Shown piece by piece: positions 27,880 through 35,827 of a DNA stretch of 40,717 bases (the stretch's first letter is position 1; each line of letters begins with the position of its first letter). The notes below the pieces were generated by a model, which worked only from the letters and a program-made list of their open reading frames with translations, ran no database searches and was not told the origin of the DNA. This DNA comes from Alicyclobacillus suci (GTDB taxonomy: Bacteria > Bacillota > Bacilli > Alicyclobacillales > Alicyclobacillaceae), in NCBI RefSeq assembly GCF_017329615.1, contig NZ_JAFMTW010000030.1, positions 1 through 40,717 on the forward strand, written 5' to 3'. Position numbers and translations under genes: made by a program.

Positions 27880-28226
27880 CGCGTTCTCGTCTCCCTATAT
27901 ACATCGTGTGTTGGTGCGCGCGAAAACACAACAAACAAACGACAAAAGATGAATTTACTCTCGAACACACCATTCTGATCTTACCGAAAGTAAACGAGCC
28001 ATTCAACCTTCAATGTTGTTCGTTTGTCTCGAATTGGCTCCACCAACCCTCCATGAGAAACACATCAATACATGCAACAAGCGGCGCTAGGAGGCTTCTT
28101 AGATAAGGCTAATCAGGTTCTTCAAATTTTGTGACAGGATGAAAATAAAAACTTTGCCTGTGGTGGCTATTAAAATTCACAACATCGGTCGTTTAAACGT
28201 TTTTTCTGAAGGGAGCTTCTGGAGAA
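27880..28226. other. intergenic stretch upstream of ispG
   Basis: I see no supportable gene here. Near 27893-27902 (minus strand) TATATA-type sequence close to the ispG start could be its -10. The rest is AT-richer than its surroundings and borders the intron remnant. The small open frames in it have no ribosome-binding sites or recognisable products. Confidence 0.45.
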
Positions 28227-28281
28227 TAGGCCCGGGCCTACCCGACCCGCGAGCGGCAGTTAGGCATCCGCGCCCTTCCCC

Positions 28282-28315
28282 GAACCGGACGTGCGCCTTT
28301 CGACGCATCCGGCTC
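28282..28315 (-). ncRNA. group II intron domain V
   Basis: This is a 34-nt hairpin, the canonical domain V length. On the minus strand GAGCCGGA pairs with TCCGGTTC, then a 2-nt CG bulge occurs on the 3' side, then TGCGTC pairs with GGCGCA, closed by a GAAA tetraloop. The catalytic AGC triad is present near the 5' end. The fold matches domain V of bacterial group II introns, so the RNA core element is conserved even though the protein is gone. Confidence 0.8.
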
Positions 28316-28322
28316 TCCATTC

Positions 28323-28360
28323 GAAGTTGTTTATACAAATTGAAGTTGTTTGTACAAAAC
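28323..28360. repeat. 19-nt tandem direct repeat beside domain V
   Basis: Two adjacent 19-nt units, GAAGTTGTTTATACAAATT and GAAGTTGTTTGTACAAAAC, lie where domain IV of the intron should be. Each contains a small dyad, TTGTTTxTACAAA. They could be a scar of the deletion that removed the maturase gene. Confidence 0.7.
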
Positions 28361-28636
28361 GCAGTTTTCGAGACAGGCCCGCTACGTATTATCTACGTCC
28401 CCTATTGCTCTGCCGTAACCTTAACCCTTTGTAACTTTACCTCGACTCCATGTGTTGAATGACACTGAGTGTAACCAAGAGTGAGAGATTCACGGGATCT
28501 ACCATCACCTTGTCGAGACGAAACGAGTTCCGAGCAGCATTTGCACAATCTGTTCAGGTTCCAAAATCGGTGATTGCCAACCATCTCCTGTCTGCCGCCG
28601 TGCGTACGGGTCACACTATGCACGAGGTGATGTGTG

Positions 28637-28831
28637 ATGGGAGAGCGATCTGAATTTAATCCCGGCTACAAAGTCCCAAACACGGGTGTTTACATCGAAG
28701 TTGGCGAGCACCCAGACAGCGACGGCCTAACCGCACCCAAACGCGTCCGTCTGCACAAAGGTGACAGGTTCCCAATGACGACCAATGAGAACCGCAAGTG
28801 GCATCGGGTGAAGACGCCGCTCAAACATTGA
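28637..28831 (+). CDS. yjzC: YjzC family protein
   Basis: A 64-residue soluble protein of the YjzC family found in spore-forming Bacilli. The family pattern is clear: F-NPGYKVPNTGVYIEVGEH near the N-terminus, then VRLHKGDRFPMTTNENRKW. Its function is not established. The ATG at 28637 has GAGGTG 7 nt upstream, preferred over the GTG at 28634. The intron remnant ends about 8 nt before that ribosome-binding site, so the original promoter is either inside the remnant or lost. A terminator-like hairpin follows. Confidence 0.85.
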   Translation: MGERSEFNPGYKVPNTGVYIEVGEHPDSDGLTAPKRVRLHKGDRFPMTTNENRKWHRVKTPLKH

Positions 28832-28869
28832 GTGAGCACCGACGTTCACGCTGACACATCGTCTTGTCC

Positions 28870-28900
28870 GGGCAGGCCCATAGCGCCGTGGGGTCTGCCC
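28870..28900 (+). terminator. hairpin after yjzC
   Basis: GGGCAGGCCCA (28870-28880) pairs with TGGGGTCTGCCC (28889-28900) with one wobble and one bulge, 39 nt after the yjzC stop. ATTTCC follows, so the T-run is short. Confidence 0.5.
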
Positions 28901-28927
28901 ATTTCCAATGTCCCACCAAACTTGCGC

Positions 28928-28961
28928 TTGCTGGTGGACTCATCGAGTGCATATAGTGCAC
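28928..28961 (+). promoter_or_regulatory. rocD promoter with overlapping operator dyad
   Basis: TTGCTG (28928-28933) and TATAGT (28952-28957) are 18 nt apart and form a plausible sigma-A promoter about 90 nt before rocD. The -10 lies within a perfect dyad, GTGCA-TATAG-TGCAC (28947-28961), placed as expected for a repressor site. The dyad does not resemble an ArgR/AhrC box. Confidence 0.5.
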
Positions 28962-29048
28962 ATCATGATGATGACAACGCGTATTGGCCCTATTCGCTAA
29001 ACCGTCACCCGATGCACAGTGTAGACATCTATGTGAGGGGGAACTGTC

Positions 29049-30263
29049 GTGAGCAACTCGTCGTCACCAACGCAGCAATTCATCGATTTGACCAACCGAT
29101 ACGGTGCACATAACTATCAACCACTCCCCATCGTCATCCATAAAGCAGAACGGATTTGGGTGGAAGATCCGGAAGGCAACCGCTATATGGATATGCTCAG
29201 TGCCTACTCGGCGTTAAATCAAGGACACCGCCATCCGCGTATCATTCAAGCGCTGCGAGATCAGGCTGATCTTGTCACACTGACCTCCCGCGCCTTTCAC
29301 AGTGACAAGCTCGGCCTATTTTACGAAAAATTGTCGCAGTTGACGAAAAAAGATATGGTTCTGCCGATGAACACGGGCGCGGAAGCCGTGGAAACTGCAG
29401 TAAAGGCCGCACGTCGCTTTGCGTACGACGTCAAAAAGGTGCCCGATGGGCAAGCCGAGATCATCGTCAGTGAAGGCAACTTTCACGGGCGTACAGTGAC
29501 CGCCGTATCGATGTCTTCGCACCCAGAATACCAACGTGGATTTGGCCCACTGACGCCAGGATTCAAAGTGATTCCTTATGGGGACATCGATGCACTCAAA
29601 GCAGCCATTACCCAACACACTGCCGCGTTTATCACCGAACCCATTCAAGGCGAAGCGGGAATTGTCATTCCGCCCGAAGGATTTTTGCGAGAAGCGTTCG
29701 AAACGTGCAAGGAAAACAACGTGCTATTTATCGCGGATGAAATTCAAACGGGCTTTGGTCGCACAGGCAAGTTGTTCGCCTGTGACTGGGAAGGCGTGGA
29801 ACCCGACGTCTACATCCTCGGAAAAGCGCTGGGCGGCGGAGTCTTCCCCGTATCGGCCGTCGTTGCGAACCACGATGTGCTCGACGTGTTCGAACCAGGG
29901 TCGCATGGATCGACGTTTGGCGGCAACCCACTCGGTGCGGCGGTCGCTATCGCGTCGATGGACGTGATTGTCGATGAGAACTTGGCGGATAAGTCACGCC
30001 ATCTCGGCACGTACTTTATCCATCAACTGAAAACGATTCAAAACCCGCACATTGTCGACCTGCGCGGGCGCGGACTGTTTATTGGCCTCGAACTGGATGT
30101 CCCTGCCCGCCCGTACTGTGAAGCGCTGATGCGAGAAGGGCTACTGTGCAAAGAGACACACGAAAACGTCATCCGCTTCGCACCACCGCTGATTATCGAA
30201 CAAGACGAACTGGACGACGCCGTTCGCCGCATCCGCAAAGTCATGGAGACATCACTTCACTGA
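29049..30263 (+). CDS. rocD: ornithine aminotransferase
   Basis: A 404-residue class III PLP-dependent transaminase that converts ornithine and 2-oxoglutarate to glutamate semialdehyde and glutamate, linking arginine and proline metabolism. Typical ornithine aminotransferase segments are [48 protein letters not shown] and the PLP-lysine motif ILGKALGGG. It starts at a GTG with GAGGGGGAA upstream. It is probably monocistronic, as the next gene is convergent. It is distinct from the OCD family gene at the left edge, and no arginase or roc regulator lies nearby. Confidence 0.95.
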   Translation: MSNSSSPTQQFIDLTNRYGAHNYQPLPIVIHKAERIWVEDPEGNRYMDMLSAYSALNQGHRHPRIIQALRDQADLVTLTSRAFHSDKLGLFYEKLSQLTKKDMVLPMNTGAEAVETAVKAARRFAYDVKKVPDGQAEIIVSEGNFHGRTVTAVSMSSHPEYQRGFGPLTPGFKVIPYGDIDALKAAITQHTAAFITEPIQGEAGIVIPPEGFLREAFETCKENNVLFIADEIQTGFGRTGKLFACDWEGVEPDVYILGKALGGGVFPVSAVVANHDVLDVFEPGSHGSTFGGNPLGAAVAIASMDVIVDENLADKSRHLGTYFIHQLKTIQNPHIVDLRGRGLFIGLELDVPARPYCEALMREGLLCKETHENVIRFAPPLIIEQDELDDAVRRIRKVMETSLH

Positions 30264-30272
30264 ATCACCTGC

Positions 30273-30306
30273 GATGAGACGCGTGCCTTGCTTGGCCCGT
30301 CTCATC
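30273..30306. terminator. weak hairpin between convergent genes
   Basis: GATGAGACG (30273-30281) pairs perfectly with CGTCTCATC (30298-30306). It lies 10 nt after rocD and covers the stop codon of the convergent glycosyltransferase gene. No T-run follows on the plus strand, so it may only partly terminate. Confidence 0.4.
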
Positions 30307-31801
30307 TGCCAAGTTGGTACACCGTATAGCCGGCATACTGTGCAAACGGCTGGTGCGCCTGTAAATCAGACACAATGCGTGGATACTGCGCAGTATCTTC
30401 AACGACAACCACAACTGCCCCATGTTGTTGTTTATCCGCCAGCCAACCACGAAAGGCACGCGGGTTGTCACTACTCAACCATCGCCAGCCATCTCGTTTC
30501 GCATAATCAAAAATCATCGGATCCGGCCCCACCCACACAATGTCAGCCGTTTTCGGCAGTGTGCGCGCCAAGTGGAGGCCAAGCGCATAGGGTGCGGCTT
30601 CCGCTGGCGTATACATCGGCGGTGTGGCGTACGCACAAAACGCGACCATCCCTGCAACAAGAACAGGTACGACCGTTCGGGTGAAACGGGATGCACGCGT
30701 CCACAAGGTGACCAGCGCATTGGCGCACAACAAGGCGGCAGGAACCGTCATGACCATGTAGTAATAGTGCAGCGCATTGTTTGTCGCCACCCATGTGACA
30801 AAACAAAATCCGCAAAGCGCCCACCACGCACTCACGCGGTTAAACAACCGCACGGCTTGTGTAGACGGTGCAGATTTGGCCAGAGCGGATGTATAAAACA
30901 GTTGCCCAAGTGAAATCAGTGCGCCTAGGGTCACCGCATACCCAAGCGCGTTGGTCGCCATGAAGATGAACGCTTGTGCATATTTACTCGGATGCAAAAT
31001 CCCTCCGATGTGTTTTAAAAAATAGGCGTCTGTATCGCCGCTCACAAACGTGTGCGCGGCGTTTGCACCTTCGTATGCCATATAGCCATAGACGATACCA
31101 ATGCTTACCACGATACACACAAGCGCTTTCCACGAAGCCAGTGACCGCCAACCACAGCGCCCGACAACGAGTGCCAAAACACCTGGCAAAACCGTCACTG
31201 CGGGAAGTTTGGCGAGCATCGTGAGGGTCAACACGCCCGTGCAATAGAGCGTCGTCGTCCACGACGGTTTGCGTGTCCATCTGTCAAACGCAAGCACCAA
31301 CCACAGCATGCACGTCGTCATAAACACTTCCGGCATCAATGCCTGCCCATAGTAAATATCGTACGGAATGAGCAAATAGCAAAGTGCTGCGACGAGGCCG
31401 ATTCGAGCATTGGCCAGGCGTGCGCCCAGATGGTAGACGAGCCAAACGTTGATGGTAAAACATAGCGACGGCGCGACGTGCAGCAACGGTACGTGCCAGC
31501 CAAATAACCGCATCACTCCAGCGGTCAGCCACGGAAGGACTTGCAGTTCGAGTTGCACGCTCTGGCCGCTTGAGCCATCGTAAAAAAACTGCGGATGGAG
31601 GATGTTCATCGTGTCATGCACGAAATGAAACACGACGCTTTCTTCATCCGTCTGTCGCCAAGCATCAATCGTTATCAATGGATTGTGCAAGGATGGCAGG
31701 TGAACCAGAATCGAAACCACAAGTAGCCCCCACAACGCCACGCGCTCCAAGGGTTGTGCACGAATCCACGTATATGAATACACTGGCAATGCCAACCGCA
31801 T
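30302..31801 (-). CDS. GT39-type integral membrane glycosyltransferase
   Basis: A 499-residue polytopic membrane protein of the PMT/ArnT-like (GT-C) class. The first outer loop holds the acidic motif ITIDAWRQTDEESVVFHF, the place of the catalytic aspartate, followed by about ten hydrophobic helices and a soluble C-terminal domain (about 400-499: TADIVWVGPDPMIFDYAKRD). The ATG at 31801 is preferred, as GAGGAGG lies 10 nt upstream; ATGs at 31831 and 31867 are in frame but lack sites. It is only distantly like the 8807-10069 glycosyltransferase and has a larger C-terminal domain. Donor is probably a polyprenyl-linked sugar; acceptor unknown. Confidence 0.78.
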   Translation of the reverse strand: MRLALPVYSYTWIRAQPLERVALWGLLVVSILVHLPSLHNPLITIDAWRQTDEESVVFHFVHDTMNILHPQFFYDGSSGQSVQLELQVLPWLTAGVMRLFGWHVPLLHVAPSLCFTINVWLVYHLGARLANARIGLVAALCYLLIPYDIYYGQALMPEVFMTTCMLWLVLAFDRWTRKPSWTTTLYCTGVLTLTMLAKLPAVTVLPGVLALVVGRCGWRSLASWKALVCIVVSIGIVYGYMAYEGANAAHTFVSGDTDAYFLKHIGGILHPSKYAQAFIFMATNALGYAVTLGALISLGQLFYTSALAKSAPSTQAVRLFNRVSAWWALCGFCFVTWVATNNALHYYYMVMTVPAALLCANALVTLWTRASRFTRTVVPVLVAGMVAFCAYATPPMYTPAEAAPYALGLHLARTLPKTADIVWVGPDPMIFDYAKRDGWRWLSSDNPRAFRGWLADKQQHGAVVVVVEDTAQYPRIVSDLQAHQPFAQYAGYTVYQLGR

Positions 31802-31991
31802 GTACGACCTGCCTCCTCGACTGTTCACCATTCGCCTAAACTCTTCAAAAGATTCGTAGATTCGCACCCAAGATAAAGATAGCCAAAACCGCAGCGCTCA
31901 AACAAGTCTCCTTGTCTGACTACGATTTTGGCCATCGCTTGCCGATGATGTCATTCCCTTGCGATTCAAAAGAGACCCATAAAGAAATCCA

Positions 31992-32921
31992 TTAAAAAAC
32001 GGATACTGACACCACAAGAACAACACAGAGAGCCATCAAGTAGACCAGCGAAAACCGAAATAATTTGTTGGCCCAAATGAGGTCTTGTTCCTCAGGAATA
32101 AAGAGTCCGCGAATCGCTTGGACGAGAAAAATAATGCCCAAGACGGCCATGACGATAAAATAAATCCAACCCTCGTAATGTAACGTGGTCAGCATCAAGG
32201 ACACAGGTAACATCGCGGCTGTGTAGATGGCAATCTGGCGTTTCGTCTCACGGAATCCAGCCACGACAGGCAACATAGGAATGCCCGCCGCGCGATAATC
32301 CTCCGTCTTTTTCATCGCCAGCGGCAAAAAGTGTGGCGGCTGCCACAAGAAAAACGTAAAGAACAAAGCCCAAGCGCCTAACCCTAATGACCCGTCACTG
32401 CCCGCAGCCCAGCCGATGAGCGGCGGCATGGCTCCAGATACGCCGCCAAGCACAGTATTGAGCGTCGTGTGTCGCTTAAACCACACCGTGTAGAGATACG
32501 AGTAGACGAACAGTCCAACAAAAGCACAGGCTGCCGCCTGCCAATCAATAAGGAAGAAAAGTACGCCGAGTCCGACTGCGCTCATCGACAGGCCTATCGC
32601 TAACGCTGCCCCTGGTGCTACCTTCCCTTGCGCAACTGCACGCTTGTGTTTGGTGCGGTCCATCAATTGGTCAATATCGCGATCATAATAGTTGTTCAGT
32701 GCTGCCCCACCAGCCACGACCAAAGCCGTCCCGACGAGCGTGAATAAAAGAGCCAAGGGCGATGGATGTCCGTGCGAGGCCACCCACATACCCGCAAACG
32801 TCGCCAACAAATTGGCGATGGTGATGCCCCACTTCATGATGGACATATAATCGCGAAATGTGGCCTTTGCCGCGAGTTCCTGAGCGCGCGACTCATCAAT
32901 CGCCATCCCATTTGCCTGCAT
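31992..32921 (-). CDS. ctaB: protoheme IX farnesyltransferase (heme O synthase)
   Basis: A 309-residue UbiA-family prenyltransferase that attaches farnesyl to heme B, giving heme O for terminal oxidases. The first prenyl-diphosphate/Mg motif is NNYYDRDIDQLMDRTKHKR, and the second region includes KKTEDYRAAGIPMLPVV. Nine hydrophobic helices are visible. The ATG at 32921 has AAGGAAGTG 6 nt upstream; the GTG at 32930 sits inside that site. It stands alone here, without ctaA or cta oxidase genes. Confidence 0.95.
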   Translation of the reverse strand: MQANGMAIDESRAQELAAKATFRDYMSIMKWGITIANLLATFAGMWVASHGHPSPLALLFTLVGTALVVAGGAALNNYYDRDIDQLMDRTKHKRAVAQGKVAPGAALAIGLSMSAVGLGVLFFLIDWQAAACAFVGLFVYSYLYTVWFKRHTTLNTVLGGVSGAMPPLIGWAAGSDGSLGLGAWALFFTFFLWQPPHFLPLAMKKTEDYRAAGIPMLPVVAGFRETKRQIAIYTAAMLPVSLMLTTLHYEGWIYFIVMAVLGIIFLVQAIRGLFIPEEQDLIWANKLFRFSLVYLMALCVVLVVSVSVF

Positions 32922-32960
32922 GCAAATCACTTCCTTTTCAAAACGAAACTTGAAGGCGGT

Positions 32961-32980
32961 AAAAAGGCGGTAAACACCGC
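32961..32980 (-). terminator. possible attenuator-like hairpin in the ctaB leader
   Basis: On the minus strand GCGGT (32971-32967 complement region) and ACCGC form a 5-bp stem with a GTTT loop, followed after one base by TTTTT (32965-32961). It lies about 40 nt before ctaB. The plus strand shows it as two near-direct GGCGGTAAA repeats. The stem is short, so terminator activity is doubtful. Confidence 0.3.
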
Positions 32981-33066
32981 ACTATCGCCGCGAACTGTAC
33001 AGTAAACTCGAAACTCTATCTACATTGCAGCATACAGACGCCGAGCGCTCCTGACGCACACGACAA

Positions 33067-33084
33067 CTATCTTTGCAAAGATAG
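33067..33084. promoter_or_regulatory. 18-bp perfect palindrome upstream of ctaB
   Basis: CTATCTTTGCAAAGATAG is a perfect 18-bp palindrome between the divergent ctaB and tagO genes, about 145 nt from ctaB and 230 nt from tagO. Its symmetry and position suggest a binding site for a dimeric regulator, perhaps redox- or heme-related if it serves ctaB. No factor is assigned. Apart from this and the elements listed beside it, the 390-nt intergenic region holds no gene I can support. Confidence 0.45.
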
Positions 33085-33191
33085 ACAAGAAACACAACTA
33101 AACCGTCCGATTTGTCATCTAACCGACAAACATAGCAGTTTATTGGCACCAATGGACACATTGCAGTATAGCCTGCTGAACAATGGTTTAG

Positions 33192-33197
33192 TATAAT
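33192..33197 (+). promoter_or_regulatory. -10 element for tagO
   Basis: A perfect TATAAT, 114 nt upstream of the tagO start. The matching -35 (TAGCCT at 17 nt) is poor, so it is proposed on the -10 alone. Confidence 0.35.
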
Positions 33198-33311
33198 TCC
33201 TGGTGAGTTGCGTTTAACGGATGCTGTTTTTGGCCGACTGAATCGCCGACTGAACCACGGTTTCTCGCGTTCGGGCCATCTCTTACCCTTATACCTAAGG
33301 AGCGAATCCGA

Positions 33312-34274
33312 ATGCCTCTATGGCTGTCGGGCGTGATCGCATTTTTGGTCGCCTTTGCGCTAGCACCTCGAATGCGCGCGCTGGCCATCAAGTGGAAATT
33401 TGTAGATCTCCCCAACGAACGAAAAATTCACCATGATCCTCTGCCGCTATTGGGCGGCGCAGCAATGTTCGCCGGTATTCTGGCTGTAGCGCTGGTGGCC
33501 TTCTTCTGGAACAACTGGTTGAAAACGCCGTATGCCGGTGTCATGATTGGTGCAATATTACTGTTCGCAATTGGTATCCTCGACGACTTCTTCAAGACGC
33601 GAGGCAAAGATTTTTCGGTCTCCATTCGCTTTGGCGTGCAAATTCTCTCCGCCCTCTTGATTCCCTTGTTCGGCGGCGGTATTCAAGGATTTACAGCGCC
33701 GTTTGGCGGTCATCATTTCGTGGCATTTTCGACGGTTTTATCGGTGGTTATCACCGTTGTCTGGATTGTCGGCGTGACCAACGTCTTTAACTTTCTCGAT
33801 GGCGTGGACGGCCTGGCAGCGGGTATTGCGGCGATTTCCGCCACGACGTTGTTCTTTATCGCCATCGTCAAAGGCGACGCACTCTCCGCCTGGTTTGCTA
33901 TCGCGGTGACTGGCGCCGCAGTCGGCTTTCTGCGACATAACTTCTACCCTGCGCGAATTATCATGGGTGATGCGGGTTCGACTGTCCTTGGCTATTTGCT
34001 AGGTGCCATCGCATCCGTCGGTGCCTTTAAATCAGCAACAGTGATTTCGATTGGCGTGCCTGTCCTGGCACTCGGCGTCCCCATTTTCGACGCCGTGGTC
34101 GTCGTACTGGCGCGCGCAAAAGCAGGGAAACCTGTCTATAAGCCAGATCAGAGTCATGTGCATCACCGCTTGCTGCGCGCTGGCTTATCGCAAGTGCAGA
34201 CCGTCACGGTGGTATATTTAATCAGCGCCTGTTTTTCACTCGTGTCGATGATTGTCCTATTGCTGACGCGCTGA
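33312..34274 (+). CDS. tagO: undecaprenyl-phosphate GlcNAc-1-phosphate transferase
   Basis: A 320-residue polytopic enzyme of the MraY/WecA/TagO family that loads GlcNAc-1-phosphate onto undecaprenyl phosphate, starting teichoic acid or other wall polymers. Motifs are intact: DLPNERKIHHDPLPLLGG near residue 32, the Mg-binding GILDDFF, NVFNFLDGVDGLAAG, IIMGDAGST and the HxHH loop SHVHHRLL. About ten helices. The ATG has AAGGAG 9 nt upstream. It is followed at once by a strong terminator. It is TagO/WecA-like rather than MraY, because the HVHHRLL loop is of the WecA type. Confidence 0.93.
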   Translation: MPLWLSGVIAFLVAFALAPRMRALAIKWKFVDLPNERKIHHDPLPLLGGAAMFAGILAVALVAFFWNNWLKTPYAGVMIGAILLFAIGILDDFFKTRGKDFSVSIRFGVQILSALLIPLFGGGIQGFTAPFGGHHFVAFSTVLSVVITVVWIVGVTNVFNFLDGVDGLAAGIAAISATTLFFIAIVKGDALSAWFAIAVTGAAVGFLRHNFYPARIIMGDAGSTVLGYLLGAIASVGAFKSATVISIGVPVLALGVPIFDAVVVVLARAKAGKPVYKPDQSHVHHRLLRAGLSQVQTVTVVYLISACFSLVSMIVLLLTR

Positions 34275-34290
34275 CGCACATGGTACTCGA

Positions 34291-34320
34291 ACAAAAGAGC
34301 GGCGTTTGCCGCTCTTTTGT
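34291..34320 (+). terminator. strong intrinsic terminator after tagO
   Basis: A perfect 13-bp stem, ACAAAAGAGCGGC (34291-34303) and GCCGCTCTTTTGT (34308-34320), with a 4-nt GTTT loop and T-rich end, 17 nt after the tagO stop. Confidence 0.9.
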
Positions 34321-34375
34321 CATGTATCGCCTTGTCGGCTATCCTCGGACGTAATCGAATGAAAAGGAGATTTTT

Positions 34376-35515
34376 ATGCAATCTTGGAACCTTGTTGCGA
34401 CCTGCGCCTTTGGCTTAGAAGCCCTGACGGCGCGCGAACTGCAAAACTTAGGATACGAAACCAAAAGTGAGAACGGATTTGTCCGATTTACGGGCGACGA
34501 CTCCGCTATCGCCCGCAGCAACCTCTGGCTGCGTACGGCAGAGCGCGTCTTCATCGAACTCGCATCATTTGAGGCGAAAACCTTTGAAGACCTCTTTCAG
34601 GGTGTAAAAAACATTCCCTGGGAAAATATCCTGCCGAAGAACGCGGAATTTCCGGTCGTCGGTAAATCCGTAAAATCGATTTTACATAGTGTGCCCGCCT
34701 GCCAAAGTATCACCAAGAAGGCCGTCGTCGAACGGCTCAAGCAGGCATACCACCAAGAGACGTTCGAAGAAAGCGGCGCACTCTACCGCATCGAAGTGTC
34801 GCTCATCAAAGACGTCGCGACGATTCGACTCGACACGAGTGGCGATGGCCTGCATCGCCGTGGTTATCGGCGCCTGAACGCCACCGCACCTCTGCGCGAA
34901 ACGCTCGCTGCGGCACTCGTTTTGCTCAGCCGCTGGGATGCGCACCGCCCATTCTGGGACCCCATGTGCGGCTCCGGCACCATCGCCATCGAGGCTGCGT
35001 TATACGGACTTCGTCGCGCACCGGGCGCACTCCGCGCATTCGCTGCAGAGTCTTGGCCGACGCTCGATGACGCCGCATTCCCGGAAGCCCGCGATGAAGC
35101 CGCGAGCATGGAACGCAGCGTCCCGCTCAACATCATCGCGTCGGACGTAGACCCGAACGTGCTCGATTTAACGTACCGCCACCTCGAACTCGCTCACCTG
35201 GACGGGCGCATTGAGGTGCGCAAGGAGGATGCACGGCGCATCCACCCCACCGACGAATACGGCTGCATTATCAGCAATCCGCCATATGGCGAACGGTTGA
35301 TGAGTATTGATGAAACAGAACGACTCTACCGTGCTATCGGCAAAACGTTTTGCACGCTCGACACGTGGTCGGTGTTTATCCTCACGTCGAACCCGGGCTT
35401 TGAGCGCCTTTATGGCAAAAAGGCCGACAAGCGGCGAAAACTGTATAACGGCCGCATTGAGACGCAACTCTTTCAATACCTTGGCCCACTACCACCGCGG
35501 CCCCCGCGCGCGTAA
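34376..35515 (+). CDS. ypsC: THUMP-domain class I SAM-dependent RNA methyltransferase
   Basis: A 379-residue RNA methyltransferase of the YpsC/RlmL-N type, which probably makes N2-methylguanosine in 23S rRNA. Order: N-terminal ferredoxin-like and THUMP region (about 1-155), SAM-binding motif DPMCGSGTIAIEAA (about 198), and the catalytic NPPYGERL (about 302). Length matches Bacillus YpsC. The ATG has AAAGGAG 8 nt upstream. Target specificity is by homology. It stands alone between the tagO terminator and aconitase. Confidence 0.92.
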   Translation: MQSWNLVATCAFGLEALTARELQNLGYETKSENGFVRFTGDDSAIARSNLWLRTAERVFIELASFEAKTFEDLFQGVKNIPWENILPKNAEFPVVGKSVKSILHSVPACQSITKKAVVERLKQAYHQETFEESGALYRIEVSLIKDVATIRLDTSGDGLHRRGYRRLNATAPLRETLAAALVLLSRWDAHRPFWDPMCGSGTIAIEAALYGLRRAPGALRAFAAESWPTLDDAAFPEARDEAASMERSVPLNIIASDVDPNVLDLTYRHLELAHLDGRIEVRKEDARRIHPTDEYGCIISNPPYGERLMSIDETERLYRAIGKTFCTLDTWSVFILTSNPGFERLYGKKADKRRKLYNGRIETQLFQYLGPLPPRPPRA

Positions 35516-35563
35516 AATCCGTATAAAACGGCGTTTCACATGGCCACTTCCACCCCGGAGTTC

Positions 35564-35592
35564 TTGCAACATCTCCTAATTGGTAGTAGAGT
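35564..35592 (+). promoter_or_regulatory. candidate acnA promoter
   Basis: TTGCAA (35564-35569) and TAGAGT (35587-35592) are exactly 17 nt apart. They would give a leader of about 230 nt before acnA. The rest of the 300-nt gap (35516-35827) shows no gene and no clear ATAA-N7-TTAT CcpC-type box. Confidence 0.4.
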
Positions 35593-35827
35593 GACAAAGG
35601 ACTGTTTTTCTGGGAATAGCAGTGAGGCATAAGGGGTGCGAAGTGGCATGCGCGCGACGGATGCCCTGCTACCCTTTCTTCACGGCAATACCACGCGTCA
35701 CACGGGAGAATGACGAATCCTGATAGCCACATCGGCATTCCTGATGGACTCGAGACTTCTCCTCCTCATCCGTTGCACAATGAAAGCATGAAAGACAAGG
35801 AAGTTACGCAGTAAAGGAGTGAACCAC

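Larger units (their letters stand above)
28227..28616 (-). mobile_element. group II intron remnant without reverse transcriptase
   Basis: On the minus strand this stretch begins with GTGTGACCCGTACG, matching the GUGYG 5' end of group II introns, and ends with a near-perfect domain V (28282-28315) and a possible domain VI. The roughly 390 nt between hold no reverse transcriptase frame. Either this is an ORF-less intron or the maturase part of domain IV has been deleted. The 3' boundary is uncertain; the palindrome TAGGCCCGGGCCTA at 28227-28240 may be part of it or lie in the flanking exon. The 5' end lies 20 nt before the yjzC start, on the opposite strand. Domain V is clear; the outer limits are inference. 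Confidence 0.65.

Noticed and set aside
27118..27978. Plus-strand open frame (286 codons) opposite ispG
   Set aside because: Antisense shadow of ispG with basic, low-complexity composition and no start signals.
28139..28462. Small plus-strand open frame between ispG and yjzC
   Set aside because: It overlaps the group II domain V and intron remnant, has no ribosome-binding site and resembles no known protein.
32994..33003. ACTGTACAGT palindrome near ctaB
   Set aside because: Only 10 bp long; such short palindromes are expected by chance in a region of this size.
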